Shown piece after piece: positions 8,230 through 16,191 of a stretch of 64,000 nucleotides of DNA (positions are counted from its first letter, which is position 1; each line of letters begins with the position of its first letter). The notes beneath the pieces are model-generated. The model did no database searches. It was given only the letters and a program-made list of their open reading frames with translations, and was not told the origin of the DNA. A program made the position numbers and the translations under genes. The stretch is from Flavobacteriales bacterium. GTDB lineage: Bacteria > Bacteroidota > Bacteroidia > Flavobacteriales_G > Salibacteraceae. The stretch covers positions 107,799-171,798 of the forward strand of contig JABMOM010000003.1 of NCBI GenBank assembly GCA_013204105.1. Reading direction: 5' to 3'.

Positions 8230-9532
8230 ACAAGCAATATCCCTCTTCTGGTTTCGGCGCGACTTACGCCTCGAAGACAACCATGGACTTTACCAAGCGC
8301 TGAAGGACGGAAAGAACGTTCAACCCATCTTCATTTTTGACAGCAACATCTTAGACAAACTAGAGGATAAAGATGACCGCAGGGTCAGCTTCATCCATGC
8401 GCAACTCGTCAAGATCGAAGCCCAATTAAGCCAATTCGGAGCGCATTTATGGGTCTTCCACGGAAATCCAATCGATGTCTTCCAACTGCTCGTAAAAGAC
8501 TACTCCATCGAGGCGCTGTATGCCAATCGCGATTACGAACCATACGCCAGAGACCGCGACAAGGCCGTTCACACACTACTAGAATCGAAGGGCATTCGGT
8601 TCCGGGCTTTTAAGGACCAAGTCATTTTTGAGAAGGAAGAAGTGATGAAGGACAACGGTGAGCCGTATGTGGTTTATTCCCCCTTTATGCGCAAATGGAA
8701 AAGCATCGTGACCGAGGATCACTTTGCGCCCTACCCGAGCGAGGAACAGACACAACATTTCCACCGATCTGAGCGAGGCAAAATGGTCTCGATTCAAGCC
8801 CTCGGCTTTGGGCAACACCCTGCCGATTGGAACGATGCAGAAGTTGATCTGTCAGTCGTCAAGCACTACCACCAAACGCGCGATCTACCTGGGAAGCCTG
8901 GCACTAGTCGACTATCTCACCACCTGCGATTTGGAACGGTAAGTATTCGAGCCTTGATGCGCATCGGCAGGGATCTGAATGAAAAATGGTACAACGAGCT
9001 CATCTGGCGGGAATTCTACCAAAGCATCCTGTGGCATTTCCCCCGTGTGATCAGCGAGAGCTTCCGAAAAGAATACGACCACATCGAATGGAGGAACAAT
9101 GAGGCTGAGTTTGAAGCTTGGTGCGAAGGCCGTACCGGTTACCCCATCGTAGATGCCGGTATGCGCGAACTGAATCAGACCGGATTCATGCACAACCGGG
9201 TGCGCATGATTGTCGCCAGCTTTTTGACCAAGCATTTACTGATCGACTGGCGCTGGGGCGAAGCCTATTTCGCAAGAAAACTGATTGACTTTGACCTGGC
9301 CTCAAACAACGGAGGATGGCAATGGGCAGCGGGATGTGGTGTAGATGCCGCGCCTTACTTCCGGGTTTTCAATCCCTACCTACAAACGGAAAAATTCGAT
9401 CCAGACCAGACCTATATTCTACGTTGGGTACCTGAAGTTGGTACGGACCAATATCCAGATCCAATTGTAGATCACAAATTCGCAAGAAACCGGGTACTAG
9501 AAGTGTATAAGGCTGCCCTAAAGCCAAGCTAA
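8216..9532 (+). CDS. phr: Deoxyribodipyrimidine photolyase / cryptochrome family
   Basis: 438 residues. Repairs UV-made pyrimidine dimers with light energy via a reduced flavin. The N-terminal antenna domain starts LFWFRRDLRLEDNHGLYQ, and the C-terminal FAD-binding catalytic domain contains IWREFYQSILWHFPR, GYPIVDAGMRELNQTG, HNRVRMIVASFLTKHLL and NNGGWQWAAGCGVDAAPYFR. This is the pattern of class I CPD photolyases, and the WQW segment before the CGVD(A) loop fits dimer repair better than a pure cryptochrome. Last gene of the light operon; it converges on paaB with a 22-base gap and no obvious terminator. Confidence 0.94.
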   Translation: MPGPKQAISLFWFRRDLRLEDNHGLYQALKDGKNVQPIFIFDSNILDKLEDKDDRRVSFIHAQLVKIEAQLSQFGAHLWVFHGNPIDVFQLLVKDYSIEALYANRDYEPYARDRDKAVHTLLESKGIRFRAFKDQVIFEKEEVMKDNGEPYVVYSPFMRKWKSIVTEDHFAPYPSEEQTQHFHRSERGKMVSIQALGFGQHPADWNDAEVDLSVVKHYHQTRDLPGKPGTSRLSHHLRFGTVSIRALMRIGRDLNEKWYNELIWREFYQSILWHFPRVISESFRKEYDHIEWRNNEAEFEAWCEGRTGYPIVDAGMRELNQTGFMHNRVRMIVASFLTKHLLIDWRWGEAYFARKLIDFDLASNNGGWQWAAGCGVDAAPYFRVFNPYLQTEKFDPDQTYILRWVPEVGTDQYPDPIVDHKFARNRVLEVYKAALKPS

Positions 9533-9554
9533 GTCCACCCTGACAACTGAAAAA

Positions 9555-9845
9555 TTACATATGCTTCACCTCGTCTGGTAGGTCGTAGAAGGTCGGATGT
9601 CGATAAATCTTGTCGCTCGCGGGTTCAAACAGCGATTCTTTATCCTCTGGATCGGAAGCCATGATGTTGTTGGACTCCATCACCCAAATGCTCACTCCTT
9701 CGTTGCGGCGTGTATAAACGTCGCGCGCCATTTCCAATGCCATTTCAGCATCAGCAGCGTGGAGGCTTCCTGCGTGACGGTGGCTCAATCCTGCCTTGCT
9801 TCGGATGAATACTTCCCAGAGCGGCCAGTTCTTCTTCTTTGACAT
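9555..9845 (-). CDS. paaB: 1,2-phenylacetyl-CoA epoxidase, subunit PaaB
   Basis: A 96-residue small subunit of the ring-epoxidising complex of aerobic phenylacetate breakdown. WPLWEVFIRSKAGLSHRHAG at the N-terminus and DARDVYTRR-like middle (EMARDVYTRRNEGVSIWVM) match the PaaB family at its usual length. It lies 16 bases downstream of paaA on the same strand. No paaC or paaD follows: the next gene is the oppositely oriented photolyase. Confidence 0.95.
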   Translation of the reverse strand: MSKKKNWPLWEVFIRSKAGLSHRHAGSLHAADAEMALEMARDVYTRRNEGVSIWVMESNNIMASDPEDKESLFEPASDKIYRHPTFYDLPDEVKHM

Positions 9846-9861
9846 AGTGGTGTGTTTTATA

Positions 9862-10812
9862 CTAAGCCGCTTGCGAGGCTTTCTTTCTTAGTTGTTTCTT
9901 ATCGGCGTAGGCCATGGCTGCTTCACGCACCCATTCGCCTTCATCATAGGCTCCTTTGCGGTCGCGGAGGCGCTGGCGATTGCACTTGCCTCTGCCCTTG
10001 ACCACATTCCAGAATTCGTCCCAATCGATCGGCCCCATTTCCCAATGGCCCGTCTCTTCGTTGAATTTCAAATCGGGGTCTGGCACTTCGCAACCGAGCA
10101 AGTGGCATTGCGCTACGGTCATGTCTAGGAAGCGCTGCCGCAATTCGTCGTTCGAAAAGCGCTTGATCTTCCATTTCATGCTTTGAGCGGAGTGCGCAGA
10201 ATCGGCATCGTTCGGTCCGAACATCATCAGTGAAGGCCACCACCATCGGTCGATGGCATCTTGGGCCATGCGTTTTTGTTCAGCGGTACCATTGGCCATG
10301 GCCAGCATGATGCTGAATCCTTGACGCTGGTGAAAGCTCTCTTCCTTGCAAACGCGCACCATCGCTCTGCTGTAGGGTCCAAAAGAACATCGGCAAAGCG
10401 GCACTTGATTCATGATCGCAGCACCATCCACTAACCAGCCAACGGCTCCAATGTCCGCCCAAGTAAGGGTCGGGTAATTGAAGATCGATGAGTATTTCGC
10501 TTTTCCTGCATGCAGGTCTTCGATGGTGTCGTCTCGTTCAACCCCAAGCGTCTCGGTGGCAGAATAGAGGTACAGACCGTGTCCTGCCTCGTCTTGGATC
10601 TTAGCCAATAAGGCCACCTTCCGCTTCAAGCTAGGTGCTCTGGTAATCCAGTTTGCCTCCGGCAGCATGCCTACAATTTCGCTGTGGGCGTGCTGGGAGA
10701 TCTGACGGACGAGGGTTTTCCGGTAATCATCCGGCATCCAATCCTTCGGTTCGATCTTGATCTCCGCGTCTACTTTGTCTTGAAATATCTTCTCTAGGTC
10801 CTTTTCAGCCAT
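9862..10812 (-). CDS. paaA: 1,2-phenylacetyl-CoA epoxidase, catalytic subunit PaaA
   Basis: 316 residues. The diiron oxygenase subunit that epoxidises the ring of phenylacetyl-CoA. The two E-x-x-H iron-binding motifs of the ferritin-like fold are visible in [10 protein letters not shown] and [11 protein letters not shown]. In known systems PaaA needs PaaC as structural partner, PaaB, and the reductase PaaE, with PaaD for iron-sulfur delivery. Here only PaaB follows, and PaaE is divergent beyond a 684-base gap, so the complex is incomplete in this window. Confidence 0.96.
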   Translation of the reverse strand: MAEKDLEKIFQDKVDAEIKIEPKDWMPDDYRKTLVRQISQHAHSEIVGMLPEANWITRAPSLKRKVALLAKIQDEAGHGLYLYSATETLGVERDDTIEDLHAGKAKYSSIFNYPTLTWADIGAVGWLVDGAAIMNQVPLCRCSFGPYSRAMVRVCKEESFHQRQGFSIMLAMANGTAEQKRMAQDAIDRWWWPSLMMFGPNDADSAHSAQSMKWKIKRFSNDELRQRFLDMTVAQCHLLGCEVPDPDLKFNEETGHWEMGPIDWDEFWNVVKGRGKCNRQRLRDRKGAYDEGEWVREAAMAYADKKQLRKKASQAA

Positions 10813-10922
10813 GGTACAATTGTGTGTTGTGCGAATATACTTACGTTGCCTTATTCGGCAGCAGGCGTGGTGGAGGAACTATAGGGAAACAGACGAAAAT
10901 CAGTTTTTGTTTGCTTGGGGTT

Positions 10923-10957
10923 GGCTGCTGGCTGCTGGCTGCTTGCTGCTTCGCAGC
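10923..10957. repeat. Degenerate heptamer tract, GGCTGCT family
   Basis: Three exact copies of GGCTGCT (10923-10943), then TGCTGCT and TCGCAGC, all in strict 7-base register. Its end merges into copy A of the 51-base direct repeat. Confidence 0.85.
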
Positions 10958-10995
10958 GGGGAGTGGTTGATTGGGGATTCGGGAGTGGGAATTAG
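10945..10995 (+). repeat. 51-base direct repeat, copy A
   Basis: From GCTGCTTCGCAGCGG to GGGAATTAG. It matches 11096-11146 at 50 of 51 positions (G versus A at offset 20). It contains several GG/GGG/GGGG runs and an inner GCTGC-TTC-GCAGC hairpin. Confidence 0.9.
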
Positions 10996-11006
10996 TTGAT
11001 TAGCTC

Positions 11007-11030
11007 ATTGAAGTTGTAGTTGTAGTTGAA
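11007..11030. repeat. Degenerate hexamer tract, GTTGTA family
   Basis: ATTGAA, GTTGTA, GTTGTA, GTTGAA in strict 6-base register. It resembles the hexamer tract at 24281-24310. Confidence 0.7.
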
Positions 11031-11095
11031 GATTCGCTATTGGTTTTGAAAACCCCGCACTAATCTTTGCTCTTCAATCTTTCTGCACCAAGCTG

Positions 11096-11146
11096 GCTGC
11101 TTCGCAGCGGGGAGTAGTTGATTGGGGATTCGGGAGTGGGAATTAG
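11096..11146 (+). repeat. 51-base direct repeat, copy B
   Basis: Second copy of the element at 10945-10995, 151 bases downstream and 50/51 identical. Both copies are followed at a distance by the 15-base AGCTCATTGAAGTTG (11002 and 11177), so a longer block was probably duplicated and then diverged. Confidence 0.9.
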
Positions 11147-11295
11147 AGGATCAGGTCATTAGCCCATTAGTACATGAGCTCATTGAAGTTGTTCTCGATA
11201 CATCCACGCCTGCGGCGTGGCCACTCGAACTGACAGCGTTGGGGGGAAGCCCTAGGCCCCACACTCGAACCAACATCTTGGGAGGTCTCTTCCAA

Positions 11296-11330
11296 CTGCG
11301 CACTGCGTACTGCCTACTGCCTACTCCCCA
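11296..11330. repeat. Degenerate heptamer tract, CTGCCTA family
   Basis: Five units in 7-base register: CTGCGCA, CTGCGTA, CTGCCTA, CTGCCTA, CTCCCCA. The sequence family differs from the tract at 10923 but the period is the same. Confidence 0.85.
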
Positions 11331-11352
11331 TCCACTTTTAGTTTTTCATTTT

Positions 11353-11383
11353 CCCAATCCCGAATCCCGAATCCCAAATCCCC
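11353..11383 (-). repeat. CCCGAAT heptamer tract; minus strand is a G-quadruplex candidate
   Basis: Plus strand reads CCCAAT, CCCGAAT, CCCGAAT, CCCAAAT, CCCC. The minus strand therefore has five runs of three or four G separated by 3-4 base loops, which satisfies the usual G3+ N1-7 quadruplex rule. It lies 114 bases upstream of paaE. Confidence 0.75.
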
Positions 11384-11496
11384 ATCAAAGCGAAGCGAAG
11401 ATCCCCCGCCCAAAGAAACCCTGCCCAAAATCAGTTCTTCACTTGCCCGTTCCATAGGTCTGAAATCCTATTTTTACCGCCACAAACGAAGCCCCT

Positions 11497-12579
11497 ATGC
11501 CGAAGTTCCATTCCCTGAAAGTACGTGACGTTAGAAAAGAAACCGAAGACGCGGTTTCTGTATCCTTTGACGTGCCGGAAGAGTTGAAAGATGAGTACTC
11601 TTTTATTCAAGGACAGTACCTCACGTTTAAGAAAGAGCTAAACGGCGAAGAGATCAGAAGGAGTTACTCCATCTGCCGAAGTCCACTGGACAATGACCTA
11701 AGGGTGGCCATTAAAAGGGTGGAAGACGGGTTGTTCTCGACCTACGCCAACGATCAACTAGAAGTGGGTGATGTCTTAGACGTCATGACTCCCCTCGGTC
11801 GCTTTTACACACCTATCGACCCCGACAATGAAAAGCACTACGTAGCCTTCGCTGCTGGAAGTGGTATCACACCGGTGATGGCACACATGCGCACCGTATT
11901 GGCAATGGAACCGAAGAGTGAATTCACCCTGATCTTCGGCAACAAATCATCGAGCAGCATCATCTTCAAAGAAGAGATCGATGACCTAAAAAACGAGTAC
12001 ATGGATCGTTTGCGGGTCTACCATGTTTTGAGCCGAGAGCAGCACGAATTTCCGCTCCTTTTCGGACGCATCGATGAAGAGAAGTGCAACACCTTCATGA
12101 AGTATTTCATCCAGCCGGAATCCATCGACGAAGTGTTTGTATGCGGCCCTGCACCGTTGGTTGAGAGTGTTAGAAAGGTGATGAGCGAAGCGGGAATCGA
12201 CCGCAAGAAAGTACACTTCGAGCTCTTTGCCTCACCTCAGCAACTCGCCGAACGCGAAGGGTATGCGAAGCCCAAACGCGAGAAGAAAGAAGGGTTTCAA
12301 GCCCACGTTCAGATCATTTTGGATGGGGTGGCTACGGATTTCACGATGGATTCGGAGGACTCTAACATCTTGGATGCCGCGTTGAAGAATGGCGCCGATC
12401 TTCCCTTTGCCTGTAAGGGTGGTGTATGCGCCACTTGTCGAGCAAAATTGGATGAGGGCAAGGTAGAGATGGAAGTGAACTACTCCCTCGAACCCGACGA
12501 ACTCGAACGAGGCTTCATCCTAACCTGCCAATCCCACCCCACCACTGAAAAAGTGGTTGTGAACTTCGACGAAGTATAG
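11497..12579 (+). CDS. paaE: Phenylacetyl-CoA epoxidase reductase subunit PaaE
   Basis: A 360-residue FAD/2Fe-2S oxidoreductase that passes electrons from NADPH to the PaaA diiron centre. Domain order: FAD-binding barrel (about residues 1-105; RRSYSICRSP), NAD(P)-binding domain (about 110-240; GSGITPVMAHMR and FVCGPAPLV), and plant-type ferredoxin domain (about 265-360; CKGGVCATCRAKL with the fourth Cys in ILTCQSHP). Domain order and length match PaaE. It points away from paaAB, which is unusual because paaABCDE is normally one operon. Confidence 0.9.
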   Translation: MPKFHSLKVRDVRKETEDAVSVSFDVPEELKDEYSFIQGQYLTFKKELNGEEIRRSYSICRSPLDNDLRVAIKRVEDGLFSTYANDQLEVGDVLDVMTPLGRFYTPIDPDNEKHYVAFAAGSGITPVMAHMRTVLAMEPKSEFTLIFGNKSSSSIIFKEEIDDLKNEYMDRLRVYHVLSREQHEFPLLFGRIDEEKCNTFMKYFIQPESIDEVFVCGPAPLVESVRKVMSEAGIDRKKVHFELFASPQQLAEREGYAKPKREKKEGFQAHVQIILDGVATDFTMDSEDSNILDAALKNGADLPFACKGGVCATCRAKLDEGKVEMEVNYSLEPDELERGFILTCQSHPTTEKVVVNFDEV

Positions 12580-12657
12580 GCTTCCCTGTTCGAAAATCTT
12601 TCTTGACTTCGGGATTTTTACCTTAGTCTGTACATCTTTGCCCAAATCTTGTGATAG

Positions 12658-13611
12658 ATGAGTGACACGCGAATTTTAGTGATTGGAGCCTGCGGACAAG
12701 TCGGCACCGAATTGGTTGAAGAGCTGGCCAACAAGTTCGGCAAGGACCGGGTCATCGCATCCGACATCCGTGCAGAAGCATCCTTTGACGTCCCCTATCT
12801 CCAGCTCGACGTCATGAACCGAGAGCGCGTTCGAGAAGTGGTGGTGGACAACAACGTAACGGAGGTCTATCATCTCGCCGCGCTTCTCTCTGCTACCGCT
12901 GAGCAGAACCCTGAATTTGGTTGGAAGTTGAACATGGACGGATTGTTCTCCATTCTCGACCTTGGAAAAGAAGGCATCCTCAAGAAGATCTTTTGGCCCA
13001 GTTCGATCGCTGTTTTCGGCCCAACTACGCCACGACATGACACACCGCAACGCACCATCATTGAACCCACTACCGTTTATGGCATTTCGAAATTTGCCGG
13101 TGAACGATGGTGCGAATACTACCATACCCGATGGGGCGTAGACGTCCGCAGTGTGCGGTATCCAGGATTGATCGGCCACAAGTCATTGCCTGGGGGTGGA
13201 ACTACAGATTACGCAGTAGACATCTTCCACCAAGCGCTTCAGCAAGGGAGCTATGAATGCTTTCTGAGCGCAGAAACGGCTTTGCCCATGATGTACATGA
13301 GCGACGCGGTTAAGGCGACGATCGACATCATGCAAGTTCCATTGGAAGAGGTCAAGATCCGCTCCAGTTATAACATTTCTGCCATGAGTTTTGATCCCGC
13401 TGGTGTGGCTTCGGAGATCCAAAAACACCTTCCTGATTTCAGTATTTCTTACGCTCCAGACTTTCGTCAAGCCATCGCCAACAATTGGCCCGCATCTATT
13501 GATGATGCTGAAGCCCGCGCGGATTGGGGATGGCAACACGCCTATGACCTTCCATCAATGGTAGATGATATGTTGAAAAACCTTCGGAACAAATTGGAAG
13601 TTTCGGCGTAA
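12658..13611 (+). CDS. NAD-dependent epimerase-family L-threonine 3-dehydrogenase
   Basis: A 317-residue short-chain dehydrogenase. The NAD-binding motif GACGQVGTE is at residues 10-18, the catalytic YGISK at about 141-145, and PGLIGHKSLPGGGTTDYAV plus ALPMMYMSDA in the C-terminal half are typical of the SDR-type L-threonine dehydrogenase described from Flavobacterium and related organisms. It oxidises threonine to 2-amino-3-ketobutyrate, which a partner lyase splits to glycine and acetyl-CoA. No kbl gene is adjacent. A different sugar epimerase activity is possible but less likely. Confidence 0.85.
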   Translation: MSDTRILVIGACGQVGTELVEELANKFGKDRVIASDIRAEASFDVPYLQLDVMNRERVREVVVDNNVTEVYHLAALLSATAEQNPEFGWKLNMDGLFSILDLGKEGILKKIFWPSSIAVFGPTTPRHDTPQRTIIEPTTVYGISKFAGERWCEYYHTRWGVDVRSVRYPGLIGHKSLPGGGTTDYAVDIFHQALQQGSYECFLSAETALPMMYMSDAVKATIDIMQVPLEEVKIRSSYNISAMSFDPAGVASEIQKHLPDFSISYAPDFRQAIANNWPASIDDAEARADWGWQHAYDLPSMVDDMLKNLRNKLEVSA

Positions 13612-13708
13612 TGTTATCACCGCTTTTAAGTCCATTTCAATAAGGCAATCAATCTTGGAAATAAGTTTATCTTTTCGCCCGTTTTCGAACAGCAGACTAA
13701 GCACACTC

Positions 13709-14587
13709 ATGATCAGAACGATACTCTTTGCGGCACTACTATTCATTGGAACTGGACTCTTTGCTCAGAACGAAACCAATGCAGAAGGACGGCGCGTTGG
13801 CTATTGGAAAGTAAGCGCCGCCGATGACCCGAAAGCGGGCTACTCTCCTGACGCATTGGTGGAAGAAGGTACATACGAGATCGGTAGGAAATCGGGTGTT
13901 TGGAAGGCGTACTTCCCCTCCGGAAAACTGAAAAGTGAGATCACTTATATCACGGGTCGACCCAAGGGAGCGTATACCACCTACTACGAAAACGGCCAGA
14001 TCGAAGAGAAGGGAAATTGGAGCCTCAACAAGAATCAAGGCAAGTTCACCCGCTATTACGAGAACGGTCAAGTGCAACAAGACTTCACATTTGATGACAC
14101 CGGAAAGCGCAACGGAGCACAGAAATATTTCTACGAGAACGGTCAGCTGATGATCGAGGGAAGTTGGAACGGCGGTAAAGAAGATGGAGAGGTAAAAGAA
14201 TACTTCGAGAATGGCGAAGTGAAATCCGTCCGCGTATTCAACGGAGGAAAAATGGACGCCGCTAAATCTACCTTTAAGAAGCCTTCAACGCCAGCAGCTG
14301 CTCCCAAGACAGAGCCCGAGCCCGTAAAGGTCGATGACAAAGCCAAGACTACGGTAGCTGTTGCAAAGGCAGAAGCGAATCCCAACATTGGCTATTTCGA
14401 CGGCAATGGACAGCATACCCTCTACAACAAGAACCGTCAGATTTCGCAGAAAGGGCTTTTTCAAAGCGGTCGCCTAAAAGACGGTAAGGTTTATCGGTAT
14501 AACGACGATGGCATCCTTCAAACCATCGAGATGTACAAGAATTTCCGCTACGTCGGAGATGGAGTCATCACCGATGATATGAGGTAA
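13709..14587 (+). CDS. Secreted MORN-repeat (YwqK-like) protein
   Basis: 292 residues from the ATG at 13709. The signal peptide (MIRTILFAALLFIGTGLFAQ) is followed by at least five MORN/YwqK-type beta hairpins of the form G.W..Y...G.....Y.NGQ (about residues 25-185), a Pro/Ala/Lys-rich linker (about 190-225) and a final similar pair. Such proteins are common in Bacteroidota; the family is sometimes labelled YwqK antitoxin, but nothing here supports a toxin-antitoxin role. Exported, function unknown. The upstream 18-codon extension is rejected because it would bury the signal peptide. Confidence 0.8.
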   Translation: MIRTILFAALLFIGTGLFAQNETNAEGRRVGYWKVSAADDPKAGYSPDALVEEGTYEIGRKSGVWKAYFPSGKLKSEITYITGRPKGAYTTYYENGQIEEKGNWSLNKNQGKFTRYYENGQVQQDFTFDDTGKRNGAQKYFYENGQLMIEGSWNGGKEDGEVKEYFENGEVKSVRVFNGGKMDAAKSTFKKPSTPAAAPKTEPEPVKVDDKAKTTVAVAKAEANPNIGYFDGNGQHTLYNKNRQISQKGLFQSGRLKDGKVYRYNDDGILQTIEMYKNFRYVGDGVITDDMR

Positions 14588-14592
14588 CTTCA

Positions 14593-14613
14593 AGCTATCA
14601 GCGGTCAGCTGTC
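14593..14613. repeat. Degenerate heptamer tract, AGCTGTC family
   Basis: AGCTATC, AGCGGTC, AGCTGTC in strict 7-base register just after the MORN gene stop, followed by GGC. Short, but the same period as the tracts at 10.9, 11.3 and 24.2 kb. Confidence 0.6.
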
Positions 14614-14721
14614 GGCATTGAGGGATTTCATCCGCTCACTTTTTCGCTCCTCCTTTCCTTCTATTCGGATGGAAGAAATCGCTCGCAGCAAGTATCTTTG
14701 CCGCTTTGCGAACAGAACGCC

Positions 14722-16191
14722 ATGGAAAATTCATTGCAACTTTACAACACCCTCTCGGGTAAGAAAGAACCGTTTGAACCGATCAAACCACCCTTTGTGG
14801 GCTTGTACGTTTGCGGTCCTACCGTATACAGCAATGCACACCTCGGTAACGGTCGCACTTTCCTTTCCTTTGACTTAATCAATCGCTACCTGCGCCACCT
14901 GGGCTACAGGGTGCGGTATGTCCGCAATATTACGGACGTGGGACACATCACCACCGACGTCGACGAAGGCGTGGATCGCATCGGAGAGCAAGCACGATTG
15001 GAGCAATTGGAGCCCATGGAGATCGTACAGAAGTACACCTTGGACTTCCATGAGATCATGGCAAATCTGAACCTGCTCCCGCCTGATATTGAACCAACTG
15101 CTACAGGTCACATGATCGAACAGATCGAGATGATCAAGACCATTTTGGAGAAAGGCTTTGCCTACGAATCAGACGGCAACATCTACTTCGACGTGCAGGC
15201 TTATAAGGAGAAGTACAACTACGGAGAGCTGAGCGGAAGAAACGTAGAAGAGTTGTTCAGCAACACGCGGACACTTGACGGTCAAAGCGAGAAGCGCTTC
15301 TTTGCCGATTTCGCACTTTGGAAAAAAGCTTCGCCCGAACACATCATGCGCTGGCCATCCCCCTGGGGATTAGGATTTCCGGGTTGGCACCTTGAGTGTT
15401 CATCCATGAGCACCAAATACCTCGGTGAGCAATTTGACATTCACGGCGGTGGAATGGACCTAAAATTTCCTCACCACGAATCTGAAGTAGCACAAAACAC
15501 AGCCTGCAGCGGCCACGGTCCTGCGAAGTATTGGGTACACACCAACATGCTGACCTTCGAAGGCTCGAAGATGTCCAAGTCACTGGGCAACTCCATTCTT
15601 CCCAACGAACTTTTCACCGGCGATCACCCCTTGCTAAAGCGCGGATTCCACCCGATGGTGGTGCGGTTCTTTATGCTGCAAGCGCACTATCGCAGCACCT
15701 TGGATTTCTCCAACGACGCCCTAGAAGCCGCCGAGAAAGGCTATCAACGATTGATGGCAGGCGTCAAGATCTTGGGCGCCCTGCCCGTATCGGACTCCAG
15801 CGACGTAGACGTGGCTGGACTCAAGGCAAAGTGCTACGCGGCGATGAACGACGACTTCAACAGCCCCGTGCTGATTGGAAACTTATTCGACGCGGTGAAG
15901 ATGATCAACTCGACTGCTGAAGGCCGACTAAAGATTACTGCTGTCGACAAAGCCAGCTTGCAAGAACTAGTGCGCGCATTTGTGGATGAGGTCCTCGGAC
16001 TCAAGGGCATAGAAGACACCAGTGACGGTGGTATGATCGAAGGGCTGATGGACTTGATCCTCGACGTTAGAGCGCGGGCGCGGGCAAATAAAGATTGGGG
16101 AACGTCGGACGCGATCCGCGACCAATTGGTAGACCTCAAGATTGTGGTCAAAGACGGAAAAGAAGGAGCCACATGGGAAGTAAAGGCTTGA
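14722..16191 (+). CDS. cysS: Cysteinyl-tRNA synthetase
   Basis: 489 residues from the ATG at 14722. Charges tRNA-Cys. Class I signature HIGH is present as HLGN within CGPTVYSNAHLGNGRT, and the KMSKS loop is intact in GSKMSKSLGN. Zinc ligands are in CGPTVY, WHLECSS and HHESE. Normal length. The ATG 24 bases into the open frame is preferred because the domain starts there. The last 19 bases overlap the start of the peptidase-like lipoprotein gene. Confidence 0.96.
   Translation: MENSLQLYNTLSGKKEPFEPIKPPFVGLYVCGPTVYSNAHLGNGRTFLSFDLINRYLRHLGYRVRYVRNITDVGHITTDVDEGVDRIGEQARLEQLEPMEIVQKYTLDFHEIMANLNLLPPDIEPTATGHMIEQIEMIKTILEKGFAYESDGNIYFDVQAYKEKYNYGELSGRNVEELFSNTRTLDGQSEKRFFADFALWKKASPEHIMRWPSPWGLGFPGWHLECSSMSTKYLGEQFDIHGGGMDLKFPHHESEVAQNTACSGHGPAKYWVHTNMLTFEGSKMSKSLGNSILPNELFTGDHPLLKRGFHPMVVRFFMLQAHYRSTLDFSNDALEAAEKGYQRLMAGVKILGALPVSDSSDVDVAGLKAKCYAAMNDDFNSPVLIGNLFDAVKMINSTAEGRLKITAVDKASLQELVRAFVDEVLGLKGIEDTSDGGMIEGLMDLILDVRARARANKDWGTSDAIRDQLVDLKIVVKDGKEGATWEVKA

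Larger units (their letters stand above)
10813..11496. other. 684-base repeat-rich gap between paaA and paaE, without a credible gene
   Basis: This gap must contain the divergent paaA and paaE promoters, but no convincing TAnnTTTG promoter was found. Instead it holds period-7 and period-6 tracts, a 51-base direct repeat, a repeated 15-base AGCTCATTGAAGTTG (11002 and 11177) and a C-run tract, each listed separately. A 111-codon open frame at 11122-11457 is low-complexity translation of these repeats and is not accepted as a gene. Confidence 0.8.

Noticed and set aside
11122..11457. A 111-codon open frame in the paaA-paaE gap
   Set aside because: It is translation of period-7 repeats and low-complexity DNA; no domain, no start context.
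10813..11496. Possible CRISPR array, because of repeated units
   Set aside because: Units are 6-7 bases without spacers, only two copies of the 51-base element exist, and no cas gene is near.
13709..14587. Toxin-antitoxin role for the YwqK-like MORN protein
   Set aside because: It is exported, has no partner toxin gene nearby, and MORN repeats alone do not show such a role.
16095..16172. Upstream extension of the peptidase-like lipoprotein
   Set aside because: It would place 26 charged residues before a lipoprotein signal peptide and lie inside cysS.
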